Assembly: GCF_021917145.1 (NCBI RefSeq) | Contig: NC_061070.1 | Span: 11,132,078-11,196,077 of the forward strand | DNA from: Hypomesus transpacificus | Taxonomy: Eukaryota > Chordata > Actinopteri > Osmeriformes > Osmeridae | Reading direction: 5' to 3' | DNA: 64,000 nt | Part shown: piece by piece, positions 34,012-46,949 of the stretch | How the letters are laid out: the number at the start of each line of letters is the position of its first letter | Numbering within the stretch: the stretch's first letter is position 1 | Position numbers and translations under genes: made by a program | Notes under the pieces: model-generated | What the model saw: the letters and a program-made list of their open reading frames with translations, nothing else | What the model was told of the DNA's origin: nothing | Databases searched by the model: none

Positions 34012-37000
34012 ATGGTAAGTCCCAACACCCATTTTCACCTATCAAAAAGCATATAAACGTCCAGGGGTTCGGCCTCCTATGTTGTCACATAGGCCCAGGT
34101 GTGTGGGTAGGGACGGGTTATTTGATTGCAAAATGTCATTTCTGTCGAGGGGAAAGAATGCCTTTCTAAATGCATCTCGTGCGATTGCGAGAAGCCTAGA
34201 CTGTGGCCCAGATAGCTGTCTAATTCCAACACAGTAACCCTGTATAATCATCTAGGCTACCCTTATCAAAGAGGGCAAACTCTGTCTTCAGGCATCCATT
34301 ACAAAGTAACATACCTACAGAATAGATAGCCAAGGCTGACACAATTTCACGCAGTTTGGCAATCACATTCGTGAACAGGTTGTCGTCCAGAAATTGCACA
34401 TATAGCCGTCAAGCATGTATCACAACAAACAATGATCATTTCAGAAAGGGCAAGCGTCCGTCATAATGTGTGGCAACATTGATACAAGTGCACAACTAAT
34501 CGAAAAAACAATGTTGCCAGCGGGATAATTTAGAGTTTTAAATGATCGAACGACTGGCCCAAAAGAACGTACAAGAGGAAGTATATTGGTCCCTATAAAA
34601 CATGGTCCATTTTGTCAAAACATCAGCAATGTATGTTACGTTACTGTAGTTTTAGAGTAGCCAACTGAACTTTTGGATGAAGTGAAGACCAATATTAAGC
34701 TAAATCATAATTAGCCAACCACATCACATACATACGTTTAAATACACAGCATACACCAAGGCCACTCGCTAAGCAAAGGAGTAGAATGATCTGATACAGG
34801 GAGGACCATATGCTGCTTTGCAATCAAGCACCACCCACATAGGCTACAGATGCGGCATCTAAGAGAGATGAAAGCCGTAGCGAATCACCAGCAGAAGTCA
34901 TGATCCACCCTGAAAACACCATTAAACCAGCCCACTCAATCAGGGATTATTCCCTCTGCGTTACAGCCACAACTCACATAATAGCCTACAGGTAGCATCT
35001 ATTGACACCTCAACGATGTATGTGTGTGGGTACGACATGTCTTTCTTTCTAATCGCATTTAATGCATTGATTCTAAATGAAGGCATAATTACATAAATGT
35101 TGTGTTAGTTTGCCTAATACGTTGGGGTCTGTAAAACATCTGCTTTGTACGTATTAGCCAGACATAGGGAGGCCAATAAATGACTGAGAGGATTAGCAAA
35201 GAATATTAAATCTACTGAGATTTTGGTAATTATTTTCATATGTTGGCGGTCTCTAATCCTTAACTGCTTGCACTTTTCCTATGAGTTAAGTTTTCTCCAG
35301 AATTCATGAGACATTGTTGTGTTTTTTTCTGGTCATTAATATACACACACAAACATGCTAACACATTTGCACACACCATCAAATTACAACTCTTAGTAAT
35401 TTAACTATCAAAGACTGTATGTCCACCGATGAGGACATGACATTTGAATTTCAGCCTCTTAACTGAGAGCCTTGTTTCTGCACCATTAGTTTCATTTATG
35501 AAATTGTGCCAGCCTATATGGACTGGATGTATGCCAACCATGCCCTGTCGAAGACTGTTGACCTTGGCAAACAAAACAGCTTGACACATCAAGCCTGTGG
35601 GACTGGTGGTTGAAACACAATCAGGTGTTGCAGTCAGACACCAATGTTTGACAGCAACTACAAACCTTGTAACATGCACTGCACAACATGTGGGTATTGG
35701 TAGATCATTTGACTGCAGATCTAGAGATTGCTGGTTAAAATCTCCCTTAGTGCCAGTTTTCCCACACTACCTATTTCAAATTCTGCTGCTCCCAATTTCA
35801 TACGGTTACAGAATGTTTAGCTGAGGCAAAGGTTGATCCTAATGAGACCCCTTATAGACATTTTGGTTTATACTATATACGACCATTATAAAATACTGTA
35901 GGTTGAATATGTTTTTAGTAAAGTAAGTAAGTAAGCAAGTCAAGTTTATTTGTATAGCACTTCTCGCAGATAAAATCACAAAGTGCTTCACACCAAAATA
36001 CAATATAACACTACAAATAAATACAGAACATTTAAATAGAAATAGAAACATGACAAACAACCATAAAAAACTCTCAACAAACTAAAAGCCTGCTTGACTA
36101 GCAAAGTCTTGAGATGCTTTTTAAAAGCTTCGACGGAAGTTACACACCGTTTTATCTATTGCATTAATCGTAGCAATGAGTGATGTAAGTTAATTTGAAA
36201 GCAGTCAAAACTGATTTATTGTCATTTTTGTTGGATATTAGACTAAGGGGAGGGATTTGATGGAACCAGTAATGGATAGGTACTAGTTGTTCAAGCACAT
36301 CGTCCCATCTTGTTTTGCTCATACGCATTGCAAAACGCACGTTGCGCACTGGAGTCTAATTGATTCTGAATGAAGCATGAATTATTGATCGGCAAACACG
36401 CACTGTCTCTCTCACTCCCTCTACCTTTTCTCTCTCCCTTCTGTCTTTCATGCTTTCTCGCCCATACCGCGCTCTCCCCATTTACATTTGAAGATGCTTA
36501 AAGTGTCTAATGTATGTTGTAAAAAGCAAACACGTTTTATTCCTGAAACAACCAGGCACAGTCCTGACCCGGCTTTACTTAGTAACTCTGTAATCCTTCA
36601 CACTAAATCTCCTTTGGGCAAATCCTCACCTCGCAGCGCCTTGGCTAAAGTAAACTACCCATCGGTCTCAAGCATCTACACTTGTAAAGCCGCGACTTGA
36701 AAAGGTGACATATCTCTTAAACAGAGATGATGTTGTAAGGATATTTAAGGATTTATGAGAACCTGTTAATATGTGTGAAGGGACAGAGCTTGCTAAATCA
36801 ATTATGGACACCACTCTGAAGAACCGGGAGAGTCAAATACTAATATGCTAATCCTTTCTAACCTCTTGCTCTTCGCTGTTCCTAAATACATTAGGACATC
36901 TGGAAGCAAGGCTACCACCGATGCTATGTACCTGTCTCTTTGTCTAGGAAATGTTTCCAACTGTACTGCATGTGTAACCGAGTTGAATCAAGTAGTAGTT

Positions 37001-38115
37001 CAGTATTAATGCCGCCCACCCAAGCCATCTGGGGGGGAGACAGTTGTTGAAGGTTAACTAGTTGTGTAATTTGAGTCCAACTAAATAATTATAAGCTTGG
37101 CACACTTAATAAAATAATTTTCAGAATGAGTGATTTTTAGGCAATGTTCACAGGAATATTGACCATTTTAGCTACATACAATATTTTGTTAAGAAATCAA
37201 TACATCCTGCCTGGCAACTGGTTTCATCCAGCAAAATGTGATCTATAATTAAATTTCCAACATAATCTAAAATTAGATTAAGACAAAATCTGCTTCTGTT
37301 TGAAATAAGTGAAAAAATTAGACAGGTATTCGGGGTATGTAAAGAATTTTGAAGGAGCTGAATTCTGTGATTGAATGACAGGAATCTTCTTCACTGAGCC
37401 AGTTTTGACAGACTGAGCCATCCTTTCCTTTTTTGTTCCTGTTCACAGGAACACAAGCTGTAGTTACAATACAGTTTCATGCAAAAAGATATGGAAAGAA
37501 CATGTTAACACTATCAGCAATGTGCCAACAGCCAAGCTGCTGTCTGAATCTACTACACAACTGTGAGAAATCAGTTAATGTGTTCAGTGGTATCCCTGAG
37601 TCATCCCAGTAGTATTAAGAGGCCTTTGTGTGGTATGAAAATGAGGAGTAGTCATGCTTACCACAGCTCCAGGTTTAGCTACAAAACAGATGCCTGCAGG
37701 TTGTAACCGTTGTATTGTATCTCGCTTGAAACAGTGTTTGTGGTAAATATACTATCTACAAAATAGACCTCAGACTTTCATGTCGCGGAAATAGCTTTAG
37801 TCACATATTTTAGACATTGTACAAACAAATATGATTGAATGCACACGTCTTACCTATTTTCCTCTTTCTTCTTTAGGGAAATGAAGCAAGTTACCCCCTG
37901 GAAATGTGTACACATTGTAAGTATTTTGTTTGACCATTGTTTACTGTTCAAATAACCACACAAGACCCAGCCATGGTTAGTTTTGTCCTATAACCCCCTC
38001 CACCCCCACCCATACACACACACACCCACATTCTTCTCATTAGTTGAGAAGTTGTCATTGTCTATTGACCTATAAAGGGAAGGTGATTGTCCTTGTACAA
38101 AAGATATACTCACTT

Positions 38116-38149
<34 letters not shown>

Positions 38150-41100
38150 ACGCTGTAAAGGTCAAAACCGCAATTCCGAAGGAGTCCGTTTTCCCCCTAT
38201 TTTTAGTAGTGATGCCCTATTTAACTTCTGTATTCTTAGTCTCCATAATCAGCTTTACGGTTTCTTTTCATCAGTAGGATTAGTTAGTGTACCCTCTAAT
38301 GAGCTCTGAGACCTGAAGGATCTCCTAAACAGCTAGGGACAACCTCCAGCTCCTCACACCACTGATATCAACAGTCCTGGCTGCGAGGGACTTCTTTGAA
38401 CGGAGCTCTCCTGGGATCAGGGCCACCAACATGGGGTGGGGAGGGGGGGTGGCTCAAGCAGTTTGGGTGCTTGTTGTCGGGGCGACTGGAGATAAACAGG
38501 TGCGGTCCCCAGACCCAGTGGTCCTGGGGGTGACCTTGGGGAGGGGAGCGGAGAGGTCATCACCAGTCTGGATTATTTCCATCTGCCCAAGACTTGCCAC
38601 GACCTGGTCTCTGTCTTGCACGTACTGTTTCTTGCTCATCCTTTCACACCCTTATCTCACTCTCTCGCTGTCTTCCTGTAGAACAGCTGCTCGCCTTATC
38701 AATCCCCTGGACAAGCAGGCATCAGCCCCTGTACTTGGCACTGCTCTGTTAGAGTCACTTAGACTTGACTCGCTGTAAACCATCTTATTGTACTGCGGTA
38801 TGATACTTGAACTAACACCTATAGCTTGGCCAAAGCCTGTGATTGGTCAGCACGACTTAAGTAGGCATCTTCGCTCGGGCCAAGCACAGCGCAGATCTTA
38901 GTTTTCCATAAGTGTGAGATGCCTTTGTGCTCTCTTGTTTATTGTTTACGGGACATCATCTTTTAGGAACAGCCAAGTGGCTAACTGATGGTGCTTATAA
39001 TATGAATAATAAAAATATAAACATACATCCATACCCCCACAGGCACACATACAAAAAGCACCAGAGCATTGTGACCTCAAACCATCTCAGCCGTCCCAAA
39101 ATAAACAGCAGAGTTGCAGGAGTTCCATGTTGCTAGGGGTTTCCCTGAGGGCGGGAGCAACGGCTGCTACGGGGGGTGGGGGGGGGGGGGTGTTGGGGGT
39201 TGGAGAACGTGGGGCTTTTCTCATGACCACAGGGCTATAAATATAAAACCGTTTCCCCTTGCTTTCACAGTTCAGTGTGTGCAGAGCATTCTTTGGCACA
39301 GCTCTGCTTGCATCGTCCGGCGTGATTGTAGCAATTTCACTAATGCATGGAGGGACTATTACATCTCTCTCTATTTCTACTCCTCCTCCACCCCTATGGC
39401 CTAGATAGAAGGGGCGAGAGAGGAAAAATAAAGTGAGTTTGTGTGTGAGAATTGTGCACTGAGTTTGAAAGTGTGTGTCTGTTTGCCTGTGTGTGTGTCA
39501 TGCTGTGTAAAATGCGCTTTTGTGTCCCTCTCTTCCTTTTACACCCCTATATTACACAGTCTTACTGTTGAACACACTGTTAACAGGTTTGGCCTTGTTC
39601 TGAGTGCTGCTTCCCTAAAGACAACAAATTTGAACTGTGCACCTCAATTTGTTTACTCCAGATTCCATTGTCTCACAATTACATAGTTTACTGTCACATT
39701 TCACCTATCCTACAAAATGATGGACATTGCATGTTATACCAATGTTGCCCGTGAAGGAAGTCATCATCCTGCAATAGCGATTCTCTTCTGAGATCAGTAA
39801 AGGCCATACTGAGCTAGTATCAACTGGCACCCTCCAATCCGTGATCTCTACTTGTAGGCCTGTGCCCTCATTGGCTCAATAAAAAAACATTCTGCTAATT
39901 GCAAGGGTGTCGTGTGTCGACCCTGCAGCGTAATTACAGTACTGTGCAAAGAGTCTTCTCTTGTTTACCTTCCCTCATACGGGTTATCAACACTGTCTGG
40001 ATCTGAGTGTGTGTGTGTACGGTACTTACATGTGTTTATATAGTGTATCACTAGCTCTCTAGTGTAGCACTGTAGCGTTTCTGTGGCTTTCACTATTATG
40101 GTGTGTTCGTTGTCGGAGTGTAGAAATGAAGTCGCCTTTCCTGTGAATATGTAGTGATTTTAGAGCATTTGTAATACACTATATGGTTCTGGTTATTCCA
40201 AGTAGGATTTCTGGGATATTCTGTTGATTTAATAAGATATTCTATTGTTTGTTGTTTACCAATCGAATGGACTTGGATTGAGAAGAACTTCATTTACATA
40301 ATTTACCAAAATAATTTTTCTCTAAATTCAGTCCAGGCACCAGAAATGATATACATATATATATGAGAACATTACACTTCCTCTCATTTGAAGCACAGAG
40401 CATATTGAAGTTATTACAATGATGATTAATACCCCATGTCTTCACTTGTATTTGTTCTTACCACCATGCTCAGTGCATGTACAGTCATTATGGTGCCTTA
40501 ATCTCACCACTGCTCTAATCACGCAGCCATTAATGCAGATATATGTACTGCTATTACAGTCTCCACTTGGATCTTCATTATATTGGGGGAGGGGTTGTAG
40601 TTTGGGGGCCAGTGGCTTCCAGTTGCCTAGTAACACTGTGAAGGGTGCATACAGCGTTTATGAACAAATGGTCTTTTCTGTGGTGGAGGATAAGAAATTC
40701 TCCATAATCATCTGACAAGTACACATGACGTCCCTAGACTCTCATTAACATATTTCTGTGAGGGGGCTCAACAAGTACATGTTTTGGCTGTAAGGGGATA
40801 TTGCACACAGGACATTGAATAAGGAAATGAGGCCCTTCTGATGCAGTCTACTACAAAAGGCCTCTTATGGCGGTCAGTAACAACAAGCATAGTCAGTCCT
40901 ATAGGACATGAAAAATACTACTTGGTATAACCACTTACCACATTGAGGTATTGATATTTTCTAAAATATGAAAAATATTATTCTAAGTGCAACATTTGTC
41001 ATACAATAAAACATATCTCCCGTTCCAACCAGTAAAGCAGGGAATTGGAAGTTTTTTAGCCAGTCGCACTCAATGTCTTCTTCTACCACATTGTACTGCT

Positions 41101-44100
41101 GCTACTTGTACAGGCGGCAGTCATCAGCTAGGATTGTGTCACCTGCCCTTGAACAGGAAGTGGTGTGCTGATAAGGAAGTGTTTTGTGTACAGTCCAACA
41201 GCATGTGCAGCCCTGATAATCACACCGAATGGGCTTGGTTTGACGGGCTTCAAGGGACCACTTGTGGCTGTATTTGTACACACGCGTCTGTGTGACATAC
41301 CGTCATTTGCTAGTTTTCATAACTACAGATAGCTGGGGTGAATTATGAATGTGTACCGTGTTCATTGGCATAACACTGATTTAGTTTGATCAAGATATTA
41401 TCCATCCCCATTCAAGATTAGATCTGGTCAGTCTTCGTCAAGTCTGCTCATTAGAAATCAGGGATTATGTTCCCTCGAAGAGGGACAAAGTACATTTGAA
41501 TAGGTGCATTTTTTTAAACCCTTGTATAAATCCAATGACATGGATTTTATGAGAGGCAGATTGCATACATGCTGTAAAAGATGCAGTTGTCTGCTGTGGT
41601 TCTGCCTGCAGTCACTGCTGTCTCTTCACTCATTCACCACAGACACAATCATCCCTCGGGTTTCTGATGAGTCACCGTGCTAATGTACACTGTTGAGCCC
41701 AAAAACCTGAAAACCGCAAAGCGAAGGATTTAAGTTTCTTCTTCCATTTTATTTCCCTCCCTTTTCTCATCAGTGTTCCTGGTTTCTGCCTGAGCTCTTT
41801 TTCTGTTGAAAAAATAATAATTCTGCCATATCCTCCTTTTTGTTTTTCTTTTTTGCTTCTTCAGCCCCCCTTAGTGGTTCACTCTCCTTTTTCTTGATTG
41901 TCCTTAACATTTCACCCTGCTATGTTATTTCCTTCTACAACTCTCTGTCTCTTTCTGTTTGTTAAAAGCTGTATACCATTCGGGAGCACAGATTAGAGTA
42001 CCGGTAGTAGTAGTAGGGGTGACAGACCAGATCATGTGACTCATGTGAATGAGCTTATACAGTAGTTAGCAAGTGGCTGGTTTTGCTGTGGGGTTGCTCC
42101 ATAAGCATTGTTCTCCAGCTAAGGAACTAGGAACTATGGCGGAAACTCAGGGTGTAAAGGGGAAACTTGTGGCACGACAGGACACCAGGGGGGATGCCTG
42201 GAAATGTAAGTTTGCAGGTGTGGGTTTTGGTTGTGTTGATTTGGTCTATGTTGGTGGGGGTGAATAGCCTCCAACACTAATTCTGCATTTATGTCTTGGT
42301 GTGTGTGTTTTAGTGTATTCTATTCTTTGTGTGGGTGATTATACTTCATTATGAAATAGGTTAGAACCACCTACTGGTGCAAGACTTTTCCAGTGGACCC
42401 ATACATTGGGATTAGTGTGTGCACATTGTTGGAGTATATGAGCTAATGCGATCCCCTCTAGTCCACCTGTTTGACCGTCCCTCTCCCACTTTCTCTTGTC
42501 TCCTACTACAGTCGATGCTGATGAGATTAAAAGGCTAGGGAAGAGGTTTAAGAAACTCGACCTAGATAACTCAGGCTCGTTAAGTGTGGAGGAATTCATG
42601 TCCCTGCCCGAGCTTCAACAGAACCCGCTGGTGCAGAGGGTCATCGACATATTCGACACAGACGGCAATGGAGAGGTGGACTTCAAAGGTAACAGTGCCA
42701 TGAACGTGCAGATGTGGTCGGCCATTCTCAGAAAACAAGGAGTTGTAACTGTTTATTTCAAAAATGAGACCCATTTTTTATACAAAAAAAGTGCTTTCTT
42801 TAGAACTTTGAGAACTCATAAGAATTAAAGCAGCTAAAATTGACAAAGCAGACCTGTAAACATCCTTTACATAACGTTGTATAACAATTGAACTGCATTG
42901 TTGTTTCAGTTTTAGGTATTAAAGATAATTTTATAAAATTACACCAAGAATGGGACCTGTGACTGCTCTGGCTCTGACACCCCCATTTTGTTATTCTGCC
43001 TGAGATTGGCATTTGCAGTAGCCAGAGTTTCACCAAACATTAATCACATTGCAAGATTAACAAAAGGATCTTTGTAACCACAGGAAACAAATGAGGACTT
43101 TGGCCCCTTACCCAATCTATTTACTATAAAATATTACCAAGAAAATTGTTTAATCAAGATTTCATTACACGCCACAGCAAGGTTCTGAGTGCAGCTAGTA
43201 GGCTATCTTTGATGCAGGTAGCAATGTTGGGAAATATCTGAAGAACTACTGAAAGTCAAGGTTTTATGCCTAAATTGATTCAAATGTGTGTATTTAAATC
43301 GTCCACAATTCTGTCCAGAAGTATTCATATTGTGTTTATCGTAGACTAACCATTCCTCTTTCCCCAGAGTTTATTGAGGGAGTCTCCCAGTTCAGTGTCA
43401 AGGGTGACAAAGAACAGAAGCTTCGGTGTAAGTAAAGCTCAAAGAATGCACGCGCGCACACACATTCATCTGTGGAAATGGTAATGTAATTCTTCTATGA
43501 GTGGGTCTCCTACTGTAATGGAACATGAAACAAACCCTTTTCACTTCTACCTATCCTCCATCTGCAGTCGCCTTCAGGATCTACGACATGGACAAGGATG
43601 GTTACATCTCCAACGGCGAGCTCTTCCAGGTTTTGAAGATGATGGTGGGCAACAACCTAAAGGACACACAGCTGCAGCAGATAGTGGACAAAACCATTAT
43701 CAATGCAGACAAGGACGGAGACGGCAGGATATCCTTTGAAGAGTTCTGCGCAGTAAGCCCCCCCCCCCCCCCACACACACACACACACTCATCTTGGAGA
43801 ACAGACATGCCAAAAAGCTGATGGCGCTCTTTCAGTGGGAGCAATATACATTTGAGTGCCAGCTCCCTGACTGTGCATTTTTCTATGGCTTACAGTATTA
43901 CAACATCCCCTTAAATGTTATTGCGATAGCTCCCATTGTCTACAATTAAATGTCTTTAGTTATTAGAATAGTTACTTGTGGGTACATAAGTGATGGCACC
44001 CAGAGAATAGACTGAATGTTTCGCTACGGGCTATTTCTTACATTTTTATTAATTTTGCATGTTTGTGATAAATCAATGTTGCTGGTACTCACATTATTAG

Positions 44101-44431
44101 ACCCAAGTTGTCTGTTTCATGCAATGAACTAAAGGATGTTCTGTTCGGGTAGTGTTTTTTCATTACTATACAGTTACAAGTTTGGAGCTTTTTTTTCTTC
44201 CTAACCTTTAAAATATTCCAAATCTTATATTCAAAAGACAGCCGTGAGCACATACAAGGTTTGTGGGAAGCAGCTTGTCTGTGTTGGAGACTATTTAGAA
44301 CCAGGGATGAGAACAGGTGGACGTTACAGAGTATCAGGTTCACACCAAGGCTAGGGTTGATACAATATTCTGTTTTCCTCTAGGTGGTGGGCGGCCTGGA
44401 CATACACAAAAAGATGGTTGTGGATGTGTGA
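34012..44431 (+). CDS. ppp3r1: Calcineurin regulatory subunit B type 1
   Basis: Ca2+-binding regulatory subunit of the protein phosphatase calcineurin, bound to the catalytic A subunit. Exons 34012..34014 (start codon only), 37877..37916, 42512..42688, 43368..43427, 43568..43752 and 44384..44431 give exactly 170 residues, as in human. Gly2 begins the N-myristoylation signal [10 protein letters not shown]. Four intact EF-hand loops: [36 protein letters not shown] and [12 protein letters not shown]. It ends HKKMVVDV. An exon carrying only the ATG is the known vertebrate layout. Introns 1 and 2 are 3.9 and 4.6 kb, the largest in the block. The 3' UTR is about 2.1 kb and overlaps no gene but ends close to pno1, which runs the other way. 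Confidence 0.98.
35690..35755 (+). pseudogene. tRNA-Cys-derived relic in ppp3r1 intron 1
   Basis: GGTAGATCATTTGACTGCAG matches the D-arm end and anticodon arm of tRNA-Cys(GCA), followed by a decayed variable and T arm, CTGGTTAAAATC, and a remnant of the 3' end. Part of the D arm is missing, so it cannot be a functional tRNA. Confidence 0.55.
35938..36145. repeat. Teleost dispersed repeat in ppp3r1 intron 1
   Basis: CAAGTTTATTTGTATAGCAC, then AAAGTGCTTCACA, then an A-rich part and CTTGAGATGCTTTTTAAAAG. I recognise this as a very common non-coding repeat of bony fish genomes; class not assigned. Confidence 0.7.
38115..38152. repeat. CA microsatellite
   Basis: About 13 CA units followed by CACG variants in ppp3r1 intron 2. 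Confidence 0.9.
42136..42205 (+). CDS. ppp3r1: Candidate alternative first coding exon of ppp3r1
   Basis: An ATG with A at -3 and G at +4 opens 23 codons plus one base ([20 protein letters not shown], then AWK), ending at a strong TGTAAGT donor. The phase is the same as that of normal exon 2, so it would splice onto 42512 and continue FDADEIKRL with all four EF-hands kept and the myristoylated N-terminus replaced. It sits only 306 bases upstream of exon 3. Alternative calcineurin B N-termini have been reported in rodent testis, but I do not know that this exon is homologous. No transcript evidence is available here. Confidence 0.45.
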
Positions 44432-45334
44432 GTGCCCTTCCCCCTGATACCTTCCTCCTCTCCTCGACACTCGCTTTCTTCTCCATCTTTGAAGATCTAT
44501 TTGACGCCTGGCAAGCACTCCCTGCGTATCTCAATGGAAGTGTTCTCTTTCTCTCTCTGTGAAGCCAATTTTTTTGAAAAACAAAACAAAAAACTAACAA
44601 AACAAAAACACGAGCCTCGTGGAGCCAACTTTGAAGTGTTATTGAACTCTGATCCTCTCAATAACTCAGTTGTAGCACTTTAAGAGACTTAAGGACAGCT
44701 ATATCTTGTTTGCAAGAGAATCTCTGAGTGGATATAAGGGCATGGGTGGAGAAGAAGGCAGGTTGTCTTGTTAATATTTTCTTCAATTTTTTCCCTTCGT
44801 TTTTTTTATTGTAATTCTTTTTTTTTTATATTTATTTTTGTTCTTGTCTTCTTATATATATATATAAATATATAAGAAAACAACTAGGATATCAATGGCT
44901 CTATGTGGGAAATGTGTAGTTAGCCGAGATGTTACTAAGTATACTTGATTTCATTACGACTCAAAAGATGGGTATGAAGTGCCAACCAGAACATATCCAA
45001 AAAATAGTTTTCATTATTATTGTCTACTATCGCTGTCCTTTTTGGAAAACTGGTTTGTGATGCATCAGCATGGTCACTACACATGCAAATGACACTTTCA
45101 AATATCTGTATATTGTTTTTCGTCTTGTCTATTTTACACTCGGACTGATCAGATCATTTAGGCTTTTTAATCATATTGAGAGAAAAAACATTTAAATGTT
45201 TTTCTTTTTTGCAAAGGGTGATTCAATATGAAATGTGTGATCAAATGAGTAGCGATAGATGCCAAGAAAGTTACAGTATGTCTTTGCAAACTAATGTGGT
45301 TTACTTAAAATGAAACAATTTGCAGAGTATAACC

Positions 45335-45359
45335 ATGAGACTGTCCCTGACAGTCTCAT
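45335..45359 (+). other. ppp3r1: Perfect 11-base-pair hairpin in ppp3r1 3' UTR
   Basis: ATGAGACTGTC, a three-base loop CCT, then GACAGTCTCAT. The arms match exactly. It would form a stable stem-loop in the mRNA; its role is unknown. Confidence 0.8.
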
Positions 45360-46177
45360 TAAAGGACATTTCTATAAAAAATCAATCAAAGCATTTCATG
45401 CATTTGTATTTTACTACCTTTGAACAGAGCTTAGAGGCAATGGGAATTAAATTGAATTAACAAAAAATTATAATAGCTAGTGAATGTCAGTGAATTTTGG
45501 AGAATATATATACAGGTGCTTCTGAGACTTATCTGCAGGCAGCGGATTGTTTTTTTTAACAACGATATATGTATATTAGATAACCACCGGTTTCTCATGT
45601 GCAGAAACAGCAGGAGGGGAGGAGCTTTGCGTGTTAAGTCTTGGAAACATTTACTATATGCAGTGTATGGAGGGTGGACTCGTCCAGTAAAGTAGAATTG
45701 CTCTACAACTTTTACTTGTTAGCATGATCAATGTGCAATGGGATATACTGTACAATTAGTCTGGAGCGTGTACATTTCAAAAGTTGGCTTCTTCTCCCAC
45801 TTTTCTATCATGATCACCGTCACTCCTCCCATTGGTTAAGCAGGAAGAAAAACTGGTGTGCACCTAAATTATATAGTCAGAAACGCTCCCTTAGATTATC
45901 AACCACAGCATCGGGTTTCTATTGTTACTCGATTACTGGTTTGGACAGGCGTTTTTGGATTGGAGAAACTGTAATGTCCCTTCCCTAAGCTCTGCATGGC
46001 TTGGGCCTCCCTTATACTTGCATGACATGGATATTTCTTTGTTGTTATGCATGTATATACATTTTGAAAAAATCCTATTGTTTACACATGGATGGTAATG
46101 TTGATAACTATTTAAGAATTGGTATACAATATGGATGTTGCCAAACTTTGGTAAATGTACACATGAGCAGTAATCCA

Positions 46178-46183
46178 AATAAA
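46178..46183 (+). terminator. ppp3r1: Proximal poly(A) signal of ppp3r1
   Basis: AATAAA in the 3' UTR, 1.75 kb past the stop; may be used for a shorter transcript. Confidence 0.45.
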
Positions 46184-46536
46184 CTGAACTACATGTAACT
46201 TTTGTATTTTTCCCAGGTCAGTGAGATGCTTCTATTCCAGTAAAGATGCATAACTGATCCTGTCTCAAACTGCCACACTGTACTCAGAGGGGACATTTTT
46301 GAAGCTTTTCTTTTTTGTATGCTAGTATTAGCTAATGCCGTTTCTGCTCTCTATAGTACAGGCCACGCTTTATTTTGTCTGTGCTTTTCTCTGACTGAGT
46401 GGGTTCTTTTTTTAGTTTTTGTGGGAAATCTGAAATGGATGTTTAACAAACTGTATTTTTTCCCCCTTTCTCTGCATGCTGCATCTTATGCTGTGGGACT
46501 GTTGGAAACTTGATACTGTATAAAAATGAAACAGAA

Positions 46537-46542
46537 AATAAA
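46537..46542 (+). terminator. ppp3r1: Distal poly(A) signal of ppp3r1
   Basis: AATAAA just before the convergent end of pno1, only about 130 bases from the pno1 signal. Confidence 0.6.
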
Positions 46543-46674
46543 CTTTTAAAAATGGAAAGTGATGGTTTTCATAACTTATTTTTGCAAACATTTCGTTGAG
46601 TTTGAAAATACATTTCCTGCCTTTCAAATCAAATCCACACTTGAGGATTGAACTTTTTACATTGTTAATTGCAC

Positions 46675-46680
46675 TTTATT
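46675..46680 (-). terminator. pno1: Poly(A) signal of pno1
   Basis: AATAAA on the minus strand, 270 bases past the pno1 stop codon. Confidence 0.65.
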
Positions 46681-46949
46681 GTGAACAGCCTTTACACCAT
46701 TAGACTGCTATAGATCCTGTAAGTCTATTTACTTCCTCCTTGGACCAACAGCAGAGCATGAAAAGGTAAAAGGGAGCAATTTGTAGAACATCCCCAAAGC
46801 TAGGAGAATGACCAGACCAAACATCTGGAGGCAGAGAAGGCCATCCTCAGCTATGGCTGGCATATATAAAGACACCACAGCAGGATCATACCTAAAAGTT
46901 CCACCACAACCACTGAGGGACAAAATAAATCCATGCTGCACATTGGTCT

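Noticed and set aside
35401-35679. 92-codon minus-strand frame in ppp3r1 intron 1
   Set aside because: No recognisable motif; it neighbours dispersed repeats and a tRNA relic, so it may be repeat-derived or chance.
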